Shown here one piece after another: positions 51,073 to 59,861 of a stretch of 64,000 nt of DNA. Positions within the stretch are counted from its first letter, which is position 1. Every line of letters begins with the position of its first letter. This DNA is from CAZFLM01 sp964519955 (lineage in GTDB: Bacteria; Armatimonadota; Chthonomonadetes; Chthonomonadales; CAJBBX01), in assembly GCA_964519955.1 (NCBI GenBank), contig CAZFLM010000003.1:62001-126000 (forward strand), given 5' to 3'. The notes below the pieces were generated by a model. That model saw nothing but the letters and a program-made list of their open reading frames with translations, had not been told where the DNA came from and did no database searches. The translations under genes and the position numbers were made by a program.

Positions 51073-51859
51073 CGATGGCGTCCCCGGCCACCTTCGCGGC
51101 GGCGCTGAGCGACTTGTCGGTCGACGCGGAGAGCGCCCGGATCTGGGCGAGGTAGGGCTTGGCCGTCGCCCCCATCGACTGGAGCGAGGTTACCGCGTTG
51201 AGCTTCACCCAGTCGACGGGGTCGTCGAGCAGCTTGGCCATAGCGGCGGCGCTGGCCGGATCGTACCGATCGAGGTCGGCCAGCACGCCGCAGGTCCAGC
51301 CGCGGACGTCCTGGGCGCTGCTCTTGAAGCCGTCGCACGTGCGGGCCTTGACGTCGCCGAGCGTGGACACGGTCAGCCCCTTCGGGAGGACGAGCTTGGC
51401 CAGATCGATGGCTCCGCCCACGTAGACACTGAGGACCGGGTGCTTGCTCCACACGCGATCGCCACGGTCCTCCTTCGTCATATGCCGCGCGATCCCGCCG
51501 ACGATGTGCAGGTCCCACGAGAACGGGATGTCCTGTTTGCCGTCGAATGGGTGGGTCATGCCCGGCCCAGGACGGAGCACCACCTCGCATCGGAGCGTGT
51601 CCGCCTTGGCTAGCTCCACGAGGGCGGAGTTGAGAGCGTCCGTGTCGCCCTTGTAGAAGAACTGCTCGTTGCCATTCACCCAGTAACGGTAGGCGCGGTG
51701 CGTGTCGTTGATGACCGGCATGATGCCCGGCCAGTCTGTGTAGTTGGCGCCGGAGAGTGGCTTGTTGCCGAACTCCTCCTCGCCCATCGCGGTGGCGCGT
51801 GGCCCGTACGCGACGGCGAGTAGGATCAGTGCGCTCACTGCAAGGACTCTGCGGGTCAT
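50978..51859 (-). CDS. Secreted hypothetical protein with C-terminal HEAT-like helices
   Basis: 293 aa with a signal peptide (LAVSALILLAVAYGPRATA). An alpha/beta region (YTDWPGIMPVINDTHRAYRYWV, LRCEVVLRPGPGMTHPFDG, IPFSWDLHIVGGIARHM, HPVLSVYVGGAIDLAKLVLP) is not recognised. Residues about 205-270 look like two or three HEAT repeats (DPASAAAMAKLLDDPVDWVKLNAVTSL). Its 3' end overlaps the 3' end of the dihaem/FGE gene by 95 bp in tail-to-tail orientation. No obvious partner. Confidence 0.72.
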   Translation of the reverse strand: MTRRVLAVSALILLAVAYGPRATAMGEEEFGNKPLSGANYTDWPGIMPVINDTHRAYRYWVNGNEQFFYKGDTDALNSALVELAKADTLRCEVVLRPGPGMTHPFDGKQDIPFSWDLHIVGGIARHMTKEDRGDRVWSKHPVLSVYVGGAIDLAKLVLPKGLTVSTLGDVKARTCDGFKSSAQDVRGWTCGVLADLDRYDPASAAAMAKLLDDPVDWVKLNAVTSLQSMGATAKPYLAQIRALSASTDKSLSAAAKVAGDAIAKAGSNAPAASQFASTLKRIDRYLAASRSGR

Positions 51860-52038
51860 AGGTGCCTCCTCTGCGGTCCGCGGCGAACCGCGCCTACCCC
51901 GTTAGTGCGTCGAGCGGCACGATGGGTTCAGCGCAAGGCGATGTGCTGGCGCTGCGAGGGAATCCGCCGGCGCCGCGTCGAAGTTGACACGGAACGCGAC
52001 CACCTCGGTCCGACCACACCATCTGTCGGGGTACACCC

Positions 52039-53295
52039 ATGCCATTGTCGAGCCGGCACGGCATCTTGCCGATCGTGACTGACGTCGTGGCAGCGACGCC
52101 CGTCTTCGACATCCACACCCACCTCTTCGCGCCCACGTTCGGCGGGCTGAACCTGTGGGGCATCGACGAGCTGCTGACGTACCACTACCTGGTAGCGGAG
52201 AACTACCGCTCGTGCGACATCACGCCGGAGCGGTTCCTGGCGCTCTCCAAGCAGGAGCAGGCCGACCTCATCTGGGACACGCTCTTCGTGCGGAACTCGC
52301 CCATATCCGAGGCGACGCTGGGCGTGGTGACCACGATGACCGCGCTCGGCCTCGATCCGGCCGCCAGGGACCTGCGCGAGGCCCGCGCCTACTTCGCCGG
52401 CAAGCGCGCCGAGGACTACGTCGACCTCGTGATGCGGGCGGCGAACGTCTCCGACATCGTCATGACGAACGATCCGCTCGACGAGCGCGAGCAGGCCGTC
52501 TGGATGTCCGGCGCCGACACCGACCCGCGCTACCACGCCGTGCTGCGCATCGACTCGCTGCTCAACGCGCCGCCCGAGAACGCCCCGCGCCTGGCCGCCC
52601 TCGGCTACGACGTGGCCGGCGATCTCGGCGGCCGGTCCATCGACGAGTTGCGCCGCTTCCTCGACGAGTGGATCGCGCGGATGAAGCCGCTCTACCTGGC
52701 CGCCTCGCTCCCGCCGGCGCTGGCCTACCCCGAGGACTCGGTGCGCGCCCGCGTACTGACCGAGGCGGTACTCCCCGCCTGCCGCGAACACAGCCTGCCC
52801 TTCGCGATGATGATCGGGGTGCGCAAGCGCGTGAACCCGCTCCTCGGCGATGCGGGAGACAGTGTCGGTCAGGCGGATGTCGGCGTGGTCGAGCGGCTGT
52901 GCGGCGGCTTCCCCGAGAACCGCTTCCTCGTCACGATGCTCTCCCGCGAGAACCAGCACGCCCTCTGCGTCGCCGCGCGCAAGTTCGCGAACCTGATGCC
53001 CTTCGGCTGCTGGTGGTTCCTGAACAACCCGTCCATCGTGTATGAGATGACCCGCGAGCGCATCGAGCTGCTCGGAACCAGCTTCATCCCGCAGCACTCC
53101 GACGCCCGCGTACTGGACCAACTGCTCTACAAGTGGCCGCACTCGCGCCGCATCATCGCGCAGGCGCTCGCCGAGTCCTACGAGGCCCTGGCCCAGGCCG
53201 GCCGCACGCCCCCCCGCGAGGAGATCCAGCGCGACGTGGAGCGCCTGTTCCGCGGGAACTTCCTGCAGTTCGCGGGTCTATCGGATCGCCCGTAG
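52039..53295 (+). CDS. Glucuronate-isomerase-related metal-dependent TIM-barrel protein
   Basis: 418 aa, shorter than the usual 460-470 of UxaC. It opens with the metal site FDIHTHLFAP (D24, H26, H28) and carries LLTYHYLVAE, LPFAMMIGVRK, NPSIVYEMTRERIELLG and a C-terminal WPHSRRIIAQALAESYEALA, all in keeping with the UxaC branch of amidohydrolases. It could isomerise a uronate released by the neighbouring hydrolases (context inference), or act on another substrate. Only a weak GGGG lies before the ATG, and upstream there is TTGACA at 51984 with no good -10. Hairpin repeats follow the stop. Confidence 0.72.
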   Translation: MPLSSRHGILPIVTDVVAATPVFDIHTHLFAPTFGGLNLWGIDELLTYHYLVAENYRSCDITPERFLALSKQEQADLIWDTLFVRNSPISEATLGVVTTMTALGLDPAARDLREARAYFAGKRAEDYVDLVMRAANVSDIVMTNDPLDEREQAVWMSGADTDPRYHAVLRIDSLLNAPPENAPRLAALGYDVAGDLGGRSIDELRRFLDEWIARMKPLYLAASLPPALAYPEDSVRARVLTEAVLPACREHSLPFAMMIGVRKRVNPLLGDAGDSVGQADVGVVERLCGGFPENRFLVTMLSRENQHALCVAARKFANLMPFGCWWFLNNPSIVYEMTRERIELLGTSFIPQHSDARVLDQLLYKWPHSRRIIAQALAESYEALAQAGRTPPREEIQRDVERLFRGNFLQFAGLSDRP

Positions 53296-53308
53296 TGGCG
53301 CCGCAGCG

Positions 53309-53332
53309 GTCGCGACGGAGCGCGACCCTCCA
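53309..53332. repeat. Short hairpin repeat GCGACGGAGCGCGACCCTCCA, copy 2
   Basis: The 21 bases at 53312-53332 are identical to 44165-44185. Here the flanking GGT completes the palindrome GGTCGCG-ACGGAG-CGCGACC, starting 13 bp after the UxaC-like stop. Confidence 0.65.
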
Positions 53333-53396
53333 CGTTAGTCGCGGCGTGGTGGTCGAGCGTCGCCGCCGGCCGTTCGCTGTGCACGCGGCCGCGCCC

Positions 53397-53527
53397 CAGT
53401 CCCCGCAGGGGACTTCGCCGAACGCAGGGCCGGGTTTCAACCCGGCTGGCCCGCCAACGCCGCGGTGGGGCGGGCGTCCCTACCCGCCTAGCGACAAGCC
53501 GTGGTGGGGCGGGCGTCCCTGCCCGCC
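53397..53527. repeat. Mosaic of two intergenic repeat families before the DinB gene
   Basis: 53397-53450 matches part of the 176-bp repeat of 34281 (AGTCCCCGCAGGGGACTTCG, CAGGGCCGGGTTTCAACCCG). 53465-53488 and 53504-53527 are two GTGGGGCGGGCGTCCCT units. The last unit runs straight into the CAGGAGACC ribosome binding site of the DinB gene. Confidence 0.75.
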
Positions 53528-53541
53528 CAGGAGACCCAGAC

Positions 53542-54009
53542 ATGACCGGTCAGCAAGCCGTCGCGGAGACCCTCCGCCAGATGGTCGAGGGGATGGACTA
53601 CACGCCGGTGCAGCGCGTCATCGGCGATCTGACGCCCGAGCAGGCGACCACGCGCATACCCGGCGCGCCCTACTCCATGGCCACGATCGTCTGGCACGCG
53701 TGGTTCTGGGTGAACGCCTGGCTCGTAGCGATCCGCGGCGGCGGCGACCCGTTCGGCGGGCACGACCCCGACGCCTCGTGGCCGGAGGTGCCCGCCGAGG
53801 AGTGGGTGGCGACGCGCGCCCGCTTCATCGAGAGCATCGGCGAGGCTCTGCGGCTGGCTAGGAGCGAGGACCCGGACCGCCCGACGTGGGAGGGCCAGAC
53901 CGTCGGTCAGAACCTGCTGCAGATCGCCGTCCACACCGCCTACCACATCGGCCAGATGACGCTGCTGCGGCAGGACCTGGGCCTCCGGCCGCCGCCGGCC
54001 GGCGAATGA
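53542..54009 (+). CDS. DinB-superfamily four-helix protein
   Basis: 155 aa, cytoplasmic. Four-helix bundle with metal-binding histidines expected at ATIVWHAWFWVNAWL and at the C-terminal HTAYHIGQMTLLRQDLG, the diagnostic DinB/YfiT motif. CAGGAGACC precedes the ATG. Family members include thiol-dependent transferases and many of unknown function. It stands 16 bp upstream of a large secreted protein, suggesting co-transcription, but no shared pathway is evident. Confidence 0.85.
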   Translation: MTGQQAVAETLRQMVEGMDYTPVQRVIGDLTPEQATTRIPGAPYSMATIVWHAWFWVNAWLVAIRGGGDPFGGHDPDASWPEVPAEEWVATRARFIESIGEALRLARSEDPDRPTWEGQTVGQNLLQIAVHTAYHIGQMTLLRQDLGLRPPPAGE

Positions 54010-54025
54010 CACACGAGGAGTGACC

Positions 54026-56611
54026 ATGTTCCGACTGCTGCCCGCTGTGCTCCTGCTGACCTGCTGCGCCGCGGCGTGTTCAGCAGCCGTCGCCCCGCCC
54101 ACCTGGCGCATCGGCGAGACGACGTACCGCTTCGATGCGAGGGCCCGCACGGTTACCGCCACGGTCGGCGCGACCACCTTCGAGGCGCTCGCCGGCTGCG
54201 GTCCGCTCGTGGCGGTCGAGGGCAAGCCCTGCAAGCCCGGCGACCTCGACGTGCGCCTCGTATCCACGTCGCGGGCAAGGGACACGGTCATCGCCACGTA
54301 CCGCGCCACGCCCACGGCAGTCGGCGGGCAACCGTTCCCCTACACCCTGACCATCGAGCCCGCTCCCGATGCGCTGCGACTGACATTCCACTCCGGCTCC
54401 ACCAGCGCGTGCATGCTGAGCGCCGGCGTGACGAAGGGCTTCCGCGACTGGCGGCGCTTCACGTACATGCGCAACGGCGAGGCATACGGGCAGCCGTTCT
54501 GGCCGCGCGTCGCGTGGTCGCCCTCCCAAGGTGTCTACGTGGCGGCGCGCTGGGACATGGCGGCGAGCAACGGCACCATCTGGGAGAGCCACGACGAGCG
54601 TCTGTCCGGCACGGGCGACTTCGCCGCGGCGCTCGACGTCGCCTACCATCCCCGCACCGACGGCTCCCGCCTCCCGCTGCACGAGGTGCTCGACCTGCGT
54701 GCCGGCAAGGACCTCTGGAAGGTCGCCGCGCCACCCTCGCAGAAGCCCAGCCCGCACGCCGCGGAGCTGGCCCGCTCGGTCTTCCTCGACGTGTGGGGCG
54801 GCACCGCGCGCGAGACGGAGTACTTCCTGCGCCACCTTGCCAAGCTGACGCAGGGGCGCACGCGCTTCTACACGGTGCTGGAGGACTGGGAGACCGGCGG
54901 CTTCGACGCGCTGCTGCCGGACAGCATCCGCATGCCGGACTACCCGCCCAACGAGGGTGTGGGCAGCATCGAGGAACTGGCCAAGCTCTCCGTGACCGCG
55001 AAGTCGATGGGGCGCTACGCGATGCGCACGAACTACATGATCCCGCGCGACGCGGCGCCCAGCATCAGGGAGGGCAAGACGCGCGCCGGCACCGGCGAGG
55101 ATGGCAAGCCCGTGTGGCACACGCGTCCGTCCGACTGGCATGCCCTGTCGAGCCGGCAGGAGGCAGAGATACATCGTCTATTCGCCACGAACGCCGGCTT
55201 CACGGACCAGCTCACCAGCAGCGCGGGTCCGTGGGGCTACCTCGAGTCGGACCCGTCGATCCCGAACGCCGGCTCGATGCGTGAGGCGCTGCGCCTCCAG
55301 CGCCAGCTCGCCCAGACCATCAACGACACCACGGGCGGGCCGCTCGGAAGCGAGACCAACATGGACGAGCAGCTCCTCGGCCAGTGGGTCAGCACGGGCG
55401 ACTTCGGCATCTTCGATGGCTACCACCGCGCATTCACGCCCGAGTTCAAGCTGCGCCGCATCCACCGGCTCTCCACCTTCCATGGGATGGGGTTGATGTA
55501 CCGCTACTTCGAGATGCCCCCGTTCCCCAAGTTCAGCTCCGGCAAGACGACGTACCTCACCGACCCCGCGCAGTATGACGACTACCGCGCGGCGGAGGTC
55601 CTGTTCGGCAATGGCGGCTACCTCTTCTACTACCCCGGCATGCCCTGGGACTACGTGATGACGGAGTGCCTGCTGGTTGGCACGCTGCAGAAGCACTACG
55701 CGCTGCAGCCCGTCCGCTCCGTCGAGTACTGGCTCGATGGCCGCTGGCAGACGCTCGGCACCGTGCTGAAAGCCGGCATCGACCCGACGCCCAACCCGTG
55801 GGGCCCCTCGCAGCCCGAGTGCCTGAAGCGCATCCGCGTAGGTTACGCCAATGGCCTGACGCTCGTGGTGAACCGGCTGGCGGAGGAGTGCGACGTGAAG
55901 GCCGGCAGCCAGACCATCCGCCTGCCGAAGTCGGGCTGGGTCGCGTGGACCGCCGATGGCAAGCTGCTCGCCTACTCCGCCTACGCGCCGGGCACTGCGC
56001 ACCGCGTCGACTTCATCCGCGACGCCGGCGCGAAGCTGCAGTACCTGAACCCGCGCGGCGAGCGCGTGCTGGGCGAGGATCGGCCGTGCCTCTGGCTCGA
56101 CGGCAAGCCTGCTGTCCGCCTCGATCCCAAGACCGGCGACGCCTGGGTGCGCGGCACGACCGTCGCGTTCAAGGCGCCCGTCCGCGAGCCAGCGCACCGC
56201 ATCGACTTCCGCTTCAACGAGAACGCCCAGGGCTGGCGCGCCGCGAGCTGCCTCGGCCCGATGCGCATCGTCGACGGCCGCCTCACCGCCGAGATCGTGG
56301 GCGAGGACCCGTACATCGTGGCGCCGCCCATCGACCTCGCGCCGGACACCGTAAAGACGATCGTGATCCGGATGAAGGTGACGTGCGGCACGTTCGGGCA
56401 GCTCTACTTCAACGCGGACGGGGTGAAGGCCACGGGCGAGGAGATGTGCATCCACTTCGACGTGAAGCCGGGCCCGGACGTGCAGGAGGTCCGCATCCCC
56501 GTCGGCGACCACCCGCTCTGGCGCGGGCACCGCATCGTGAACCTGCGCCTCGACCCGGAGCACGGCGCGTTCCCCGGCGAGGTGGCAATCGAGTCGATAC
56601 GGGGGGAGTGA
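54026..56611 (+). CDS. Large secreted glycoside-hydrolase-like protein of unrecognised family
   Basis: 861 aa; the ATG at 54026 follows GAGGAG by 5 nt (an in-frame GTG lies 6 bp before). Signal peptide FRLLPAVLLLTCCAAACSA, possibly a lipoprotein. The N-terminal 240 residues are beta-rich; the middle is barrel-like with VLEDWETGGFDALLPDSIRMPDYP, GRYAMRTNYMIPRDAA, GSETNMDEQLLGQWVSTGDFGIFDGYH and FLFYYPGMPWDYVMTE. After about 700 comes a beta-sandwich resembling a carbohydrate-binding module (RIDFRFNENAQGWRAA, TIVIRMKVTCGTFGQLYFN). Acidic residues in SETNMDE and FGIFDGYH could be catalytic. I cannot name the family. Confidence 0.6.
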   Translation: MFRLLPAVLLLTCCAAACSAAVAPPTWRIGETTYRFDARARTVTATVGATTFEALAGCGPLVAVEGKPCKPGDLDVRLVSTSRARDTVIATYRATPTAVGGQPFPYTLTIEPAPDALRLTFHSGSTSACMLSAGVTKGFRDWRRFTYMRNGEAYGQPFWPRVAWSPSQGVYVAARWDMAASNGTIWESHDERLSGTGDFAAALDVAYHPRTDGSRLPLHEVLDLRAGKDLWKVAAPPSQKPSPHAAELARSVFLDVWGGTARETEYFLRHLAKLTQGRTRFYTVLEDWETGGFDALLPDSIRMPDYPPNEGVGSIEELAKLSVTAKSMGRYAMRTNYMIPRDAAPSIREGKTRAGTGEDGKPVWHTRPSDWHALSSRQEAEIHRLFATNAGFTDQLTSSAGPWGYLESDPSIPNAGSMREALRLQRQLAQTINDTTGGPLGSETNMDEQLLGQWVSTGDFGIFDGYHRAFTPEFKLRRIHRLSTFHGMGLMYRYFEMPPFPKFSSGKTTYLTDPAQYDDYRAAEVLFGNGGYLFYYPGMPWDYVMTECLLVGTLQKHYALQPVRSVEYWLDGRWQTLGTVLKAGIDPTPNPWGPSQPECLKRIRVGYANGLTLVVNRLAEECDVKAGSQTIRLPKSGWVAWTADGKLLAYSAYAPGTAHRVDFIRDAGAKLQYLNPRGERVLGEDRPCLWLDGKPAVRLDPKTGDAWVRGTTVAFKAPVREPAHRIDFRFNENAQGWRAASCLGPMRIVDGRLTAEIVGEDPYIVAPPIDLAPDTVKTIVIRMKVTCGTFGQLYFNADGVKATGEEMCIHFDVKPGPDVQEVRIPVGDHPLWRGHRIVNLRLDPEHGAFPGEVAIESIRGE

Positions 56612-56623
56612 GGGAGGCCAACG

Positions 56624-57589
56624 ATGACCCCGATTCGCAGGGCTGAGTTCGACGCGGCGAAACTCGTGGCGGAGCATCCGCCGAAGTGGCGCAGCCGCAA
56701 CAAGCGCGCGCTCTACGCCCTCTTGGCGCAGCCGGACAGCGCCATCGCGGGCGCCATCCGCTATACGAGGTGGCGCGAGGAGCCGCTGCCGGATCGGGCG
56801 AGCGGCGGTTCGGTCTTCACGATCCGGCCTGGCGTGTTCATGTACAACGAACCAGATGGAACCGAGATCCACTGGTACATGAACTTCGCCGACCCGCGGC
56901 TGTTCGTGGCCTACTCGTCGGATCTGCTTGCGCAGGACGAGCTGCAGGTCATGGAGCACCCGGTGCTGGGATCGCTCTCGGAAGCGCTCAATGGGCCGGA
57001 GCACTATCTGGAGACCGTGACGCTGGACGGCAGGCCGACGCCGATCACTATCGCCGGCGTCCAGCGCCGCCTTGCGATCGACACGCTGCCGAACCCCGGT
57101 GGCGGGCGTCCCGGCGGCCTCTATGGCAACGCGTTCGCCCGCGCGTCCGCCGCGGCCGTCGTCGATGCCACCACCGTGCTTTCGCTGCCGACCGTCAGCA
57201 ACATCCTTGCCATCGCGGCGCCGTCATACGGGGTCGGGCGCTATACCGGCGAGCAGATCGACTACATCCTGGCCGCCGCCTACACCGGCTACCGGGCGGC
57301 TCGCGAGGAGAGCGCCGATGCATCGGCCCGCACGGTCATCCACACCGGCTGGTGGGGCTGCGGCGCGTTCGGGGGCAACCGCACGCTGATGACCATGCTC
57401 CAGGCGCTGGCCGCCGACCTCGCGGGCGTGGACATCATCTTCCATGCGTTCGACGGGGCGGGGGTCGCAATGGCGCATGACGCCTACGAGCAGTACCAGG
57501 CGTACAGCCAGGGCGCTCCCTCGACTACAGCGATGATCACCTGCATCCGGCAGCAGGGCTTCGAGTGGGGCGTGTCGGACGGCAACTGA
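56624..57589 (+). CDS. PARG-like macrodomain protein (poly(ADP-ribose) glycohydrolase family)
   Basis: 321 aa, no signal peptide; GGGAGGCC precedes the ATG. The region FADPRLFVAYSSDLLAQDELQVMEHPVL corresponds to the catalytic loop of PARG enzymes. The usual GGG is replaced by LFVA, and the usual QEE reads Q104-D105-E106, keeping the second acid. A diagnostic GWWGCGAFGGNRTL is at 242-254, followed by ADLAGVDIIFHAFD. It probably binds ADP-ribose and may cleave its polymers or conjugates; activity is uncertain given the altered loop. It is 12 bp after the secreted hydrolase-like gene and convergent with the sialate esterase. Confidence 0.78.
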   Translation: MTPIRRAEFDAAKLVAEHPPKWRSRNKRALYALLAQPDSAIAGAIRYTRWREEPLPDRASGGSVFTIRPGVFMYNEPDGTEIHWYMNFADPRLFVAYSSDLLAQDELQVMEHPVLGSLSEALNGPEHYLETVTLDGRPTPITIAGVQRRLAIDTLPNPGGGRPGGLYGNAFARASAAAVVDATTVLSLPTVSNILAIAAPSYGVGRYTGEQIDYILAAAYTGYRAAREESADASARTVIHTGWWGCGAFGGNRTLMTMLQALAADLAGVDIIFHAFDGAGVAMAHDAYEQYQAYSQGAPSTTAMITCIRQQGFEWGVSDGN

Positions 57590-57598
57590 GCGAGTTCC

Positions 57599-59026
57599 CT
57601 ACCGCGGCTGCGACAGCAGCAGGAAGGCGTCCGTGCGGAAGGGCGACGCGGGCAGGCCGTGGGAGTTGGCCAAGTTGGCCACGGGGCAGTCGGCCCAGCC
57701 GTAGCGCACGGCTGCGGGCTCCGGCACATCCGGACTGCTGACCACCACCGTGTTGCCGGAGATGACCGCGCGGGCGTTGGCGAACTTGCCGTCGGCGCCC
57801 GCAATGGTGAAACCGGTCAGCTCGCCGCCGCCCTGCGCCACCAGCCCCTTGCCCGCATGGTCGAACGTGAGCGTGACACGGCCGCCGTCGATCGCCATCG
57901 AGCGGTACGCCGGCCCGCTCCACTCCACCTTCTCCCCGTGCGCCACTGCCCGCGCCGCGAGAGCCAGCCGCTTGCCGACCGTCTCCTTGTCGCGCGGGTG
58001 GATGTCCACCTCGTCGCCCACGTCCATCGTCACGACGAGGGCGGAGCTGCGGCACTGGCGCGTGGCCAGGAGCTGCGCCTCGCGGACCTCTGCGCTCATG
58101 CTGTCGCCGGGCTCGTCCTTGCGCTTGCCATACGGGGCGATCTGCACCACGAGGAACGGGAAGTCGCCCTGCCCCCAGTCGATCCGCCAGTTCGCGATGA
58201 GGCGCAGCAGCAGGTCGCGGTAGCCCCACCCGTCGCCCACGTTGCCCTCGCCCTGGTACCAGATGGCGCCGCGGACGCCGTACGGGATGAGCGGCGCGAT
58301 CATGCCGTTGTAGAGCCCGGCCCACGTGTTCTGCCCGGTCGCCCAGATCGGCGGCTCCTTCATCTTCGCGAAGTCCGCCATGAACTGGGCCATGCGCGGG
58401 CTCGCCTGAAGCGCCGGCATGCTCGCCCATGCCTGCAGCACGGTGCCGCCATACGACGAGTGGATCAGCCCGATCGGCACGCCCAGCGCCTTGCGCAGTT
58501 CCCGCCCGAAGTAGTAGGCCACGCCCGAGAAGTCGCGCACCGCCTTCGGCCCGCAGGCTACCCAGGCGCTCTTGGCGTCGCTCACCGGCTCCTTCTGCAC
58601 GTTGTGGGCCACCGAGAAGAGGCGGAGCTGCGGGTCCGCGCTGGCCGCGATCGCTGCGTCGGCGCCCTTCGCCATCCACAGCGGCAGCTCCATGTTCGAC
58701 TGCCCGCTGCAGACCCACACGTCGCCCACCAGCACGTCCGGCACCGTCACCGTGTTGTCGCCCGCGATGGTCAGCGTGTACGGCCCGCCCGCCTTCACCG
58801 GCTTGAGCGTCACCTTCCACTTGCCGTCGCGCGCGACGGTCGTCGCCGACTGCCCGCCCAGCCTCACCGTGACCCGCTCGCCATCGCGCGCCGTGCCCCA
58901 GACAGGCAGCCGCATCCCGCGCTGCAGCACGGCACCGGGCGAGAAGAGCGAGTTGGGCTGCACCTCGGCGCGGGCAAGCGAGGCGGCGAGCAGGAGGGCG
59001 GCGACGGCCAGGACTGGGGTGCGCAT
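57599..59026 (-). CDS. Sialate O-acetylesterase (SGNH hydrolase)
   Basis: 475 aa with a signal peptide (TPVLAVAALLLAASLARA). N-terminal beta domain (NSLFSPGAVLQRGMRLPVWG). SGNH catalytic core with S110 in CSGQSNMELP, an oxyanion-type region WYQGEGNVGDG, and D341/H343 in VDIHPRDKE. A C-terminal beta domain follows. It removes acetyl groups from sialic acids or plant glycans outside the cytoplasm. Last gene of a minus-strand unit, 14 bp after the HEAT gene. Confidence 0.93.
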   Translation of the reverse strand: MRTPVLAVAALLLAASLARAEVQPNSLFSPGAVLQRGMRLPVWGTARDGERVTVRLGGQSATTVARDGKWKVTLKPVKAGGPYTLTIAGDNTVTVPDVLVGDVWVCSGQSNMELPLWMAKGADAAIAASADPQLRLFSVAHNVQKEPVSDAKSAWVACGPKAVRDFSGVAYYFGRELRKALGVPIGLIHSSYGGTVLQAWASMPALQASPRMAQFMADFAKMKEPPIWATGQNTWAGLYNGMIAPLIPYGVRGAIWYQGEGNVGDGWGYRDLLLRLIANWRIDWGQGDFPFLVVQIAPYGKRKDEPGDSMSAEVREAQLLATRQCRSSALVVTMDVGDEVDIHPRDKETVGKRLALAARAVAHGEKVEWSGPAYRSMAIDGGRVTLTFDHAGKGLVAQGGGELTGFTIAGADGKFANARAVISGNTVVVSSPDVPEPAAVRYGWADCPVANLANSHGLPASPFRTDAFLLLSQPR

Positions 59027-59040
59027 GGTGTGGGTGTTCC

Positions 59041-59808
59041 TTAGGTGGTTCTGATCTGCACGCGATCGGGATGGTCCCGGCCCTCAATGTCGGCGATGGC
59101 GTCGGCGGCTTCGTCGCGCACATGCCACCAGTTCGGGCAGATGGCATTGTCGGTGTCGGCCAGGTGCTGCAGGGCAGCAATGGCACGAGTCGCGCGCATC
59201 TGGCCGAGGGCGAAGCAGCACCAGAACCGCACTTCCGGCGACGGATCACCCAGCATCCGCACGAGCGCGGGCCATGTGCGCCGATGCACGGCCGTCCGCC
59301 GGTCCGCATACACAAACAGGCTGCCGATTCCCTCTGCCGCCTCGCCACGAACACCGGAGGGCAGGCTCGCGTCATTCAGCAAGCCAATCAGCGCGCCGAG
59401 AAGGCGGCGGTCGAACATGGTGGCCAGCTTGTGGGCCGCTAGCTTGCGCACGCCGTCGTCGCTGTGCGTGCGGACGACGCGGAGCAGGATCCGCTGCACG
59501 CGCGCGCCAGCGATATCTCGCAGCGCGTCGCCCGCGAAGTACAGCGTGTCGGGGTCGGTTGTCGTAGCGAACAGCTCCGCGATGGCGACGCCGACCACGC
59601 GCCACCGCAGCGCTGCCGCCAGGTCCATCGCGGACAGCATCTGCTCGCGCGGGAGCGCCGGCAGCATCGCCGCGAGGTCCCGCTGCGACCGGATCGGCAG
59701 GTCAGCAAGGGACGCCGCGCGCCGCCAATACTCCGCCCGCTCCTCCGTCGGCAGCCGCCGGCCGATCTGGCGGGAGATGAAGCCCGACCGATCCGCCGAG
59801 TCGACCAT
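59041..59808 (-). CDS. HEAT-repeat protein in the glycan operon
   Basis: 255 aa, cytoplasmic, GGAGGAGA before the ATG. HEAT/PBS-lyase-type repeats cover about 70-245: DALRDIAGARVQRILLRVVRTH, DDGVRKLAAHKLATMFD, PSGVRGEAAEGIG, DPSPEVRFWCCFALGQM and VRDEAADAIADIEG. It lacks enzymatic motifs, so a scaffold or regulatory role is likely. It sits between beta-mannosidase (53 bp upstream) and sialate esterase (14 bp downstream), an odd place for a soluble helical scaffold. It resembles, only in fold class, the C-terminus of the sigma-fusion protein. Confidence 0.8.
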   Translation of the reverse strand: MVDSADRSGFISRQIGRRLPTEERAEYWRRAASLADLPIRSQRDLAAMLPALPREQMLSAMDLAAALRWRVVGVAIAELFATTTDPDTLYFAGDALRDIAGARVQRILLRVVRTHSDDGVRKLAAHKLATMFDRRLLGALIGLLNDASLPSGVRGEAAEGIGSLFVYADRRTAVHRRTWPALVRMLGDPSPEVRFWCCFALGQMRATRAIAALQHLADTDNAICPNWWHVRDEAADAIADIEGRDHPDRVQIRTT

Positions 59809-59861
59809 GGCATGTCTCCTCCGGCTCCATATCGTCCCTGGCGGACCGTGCGCTTACCCCC

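Noticed and set aside
51984..51989. Exact TTGACA as promoter of the UxaC-like gene
   Set aside because: No acceptable -10 hexamer 16-18 bp downstream (GGTCCG at that place).
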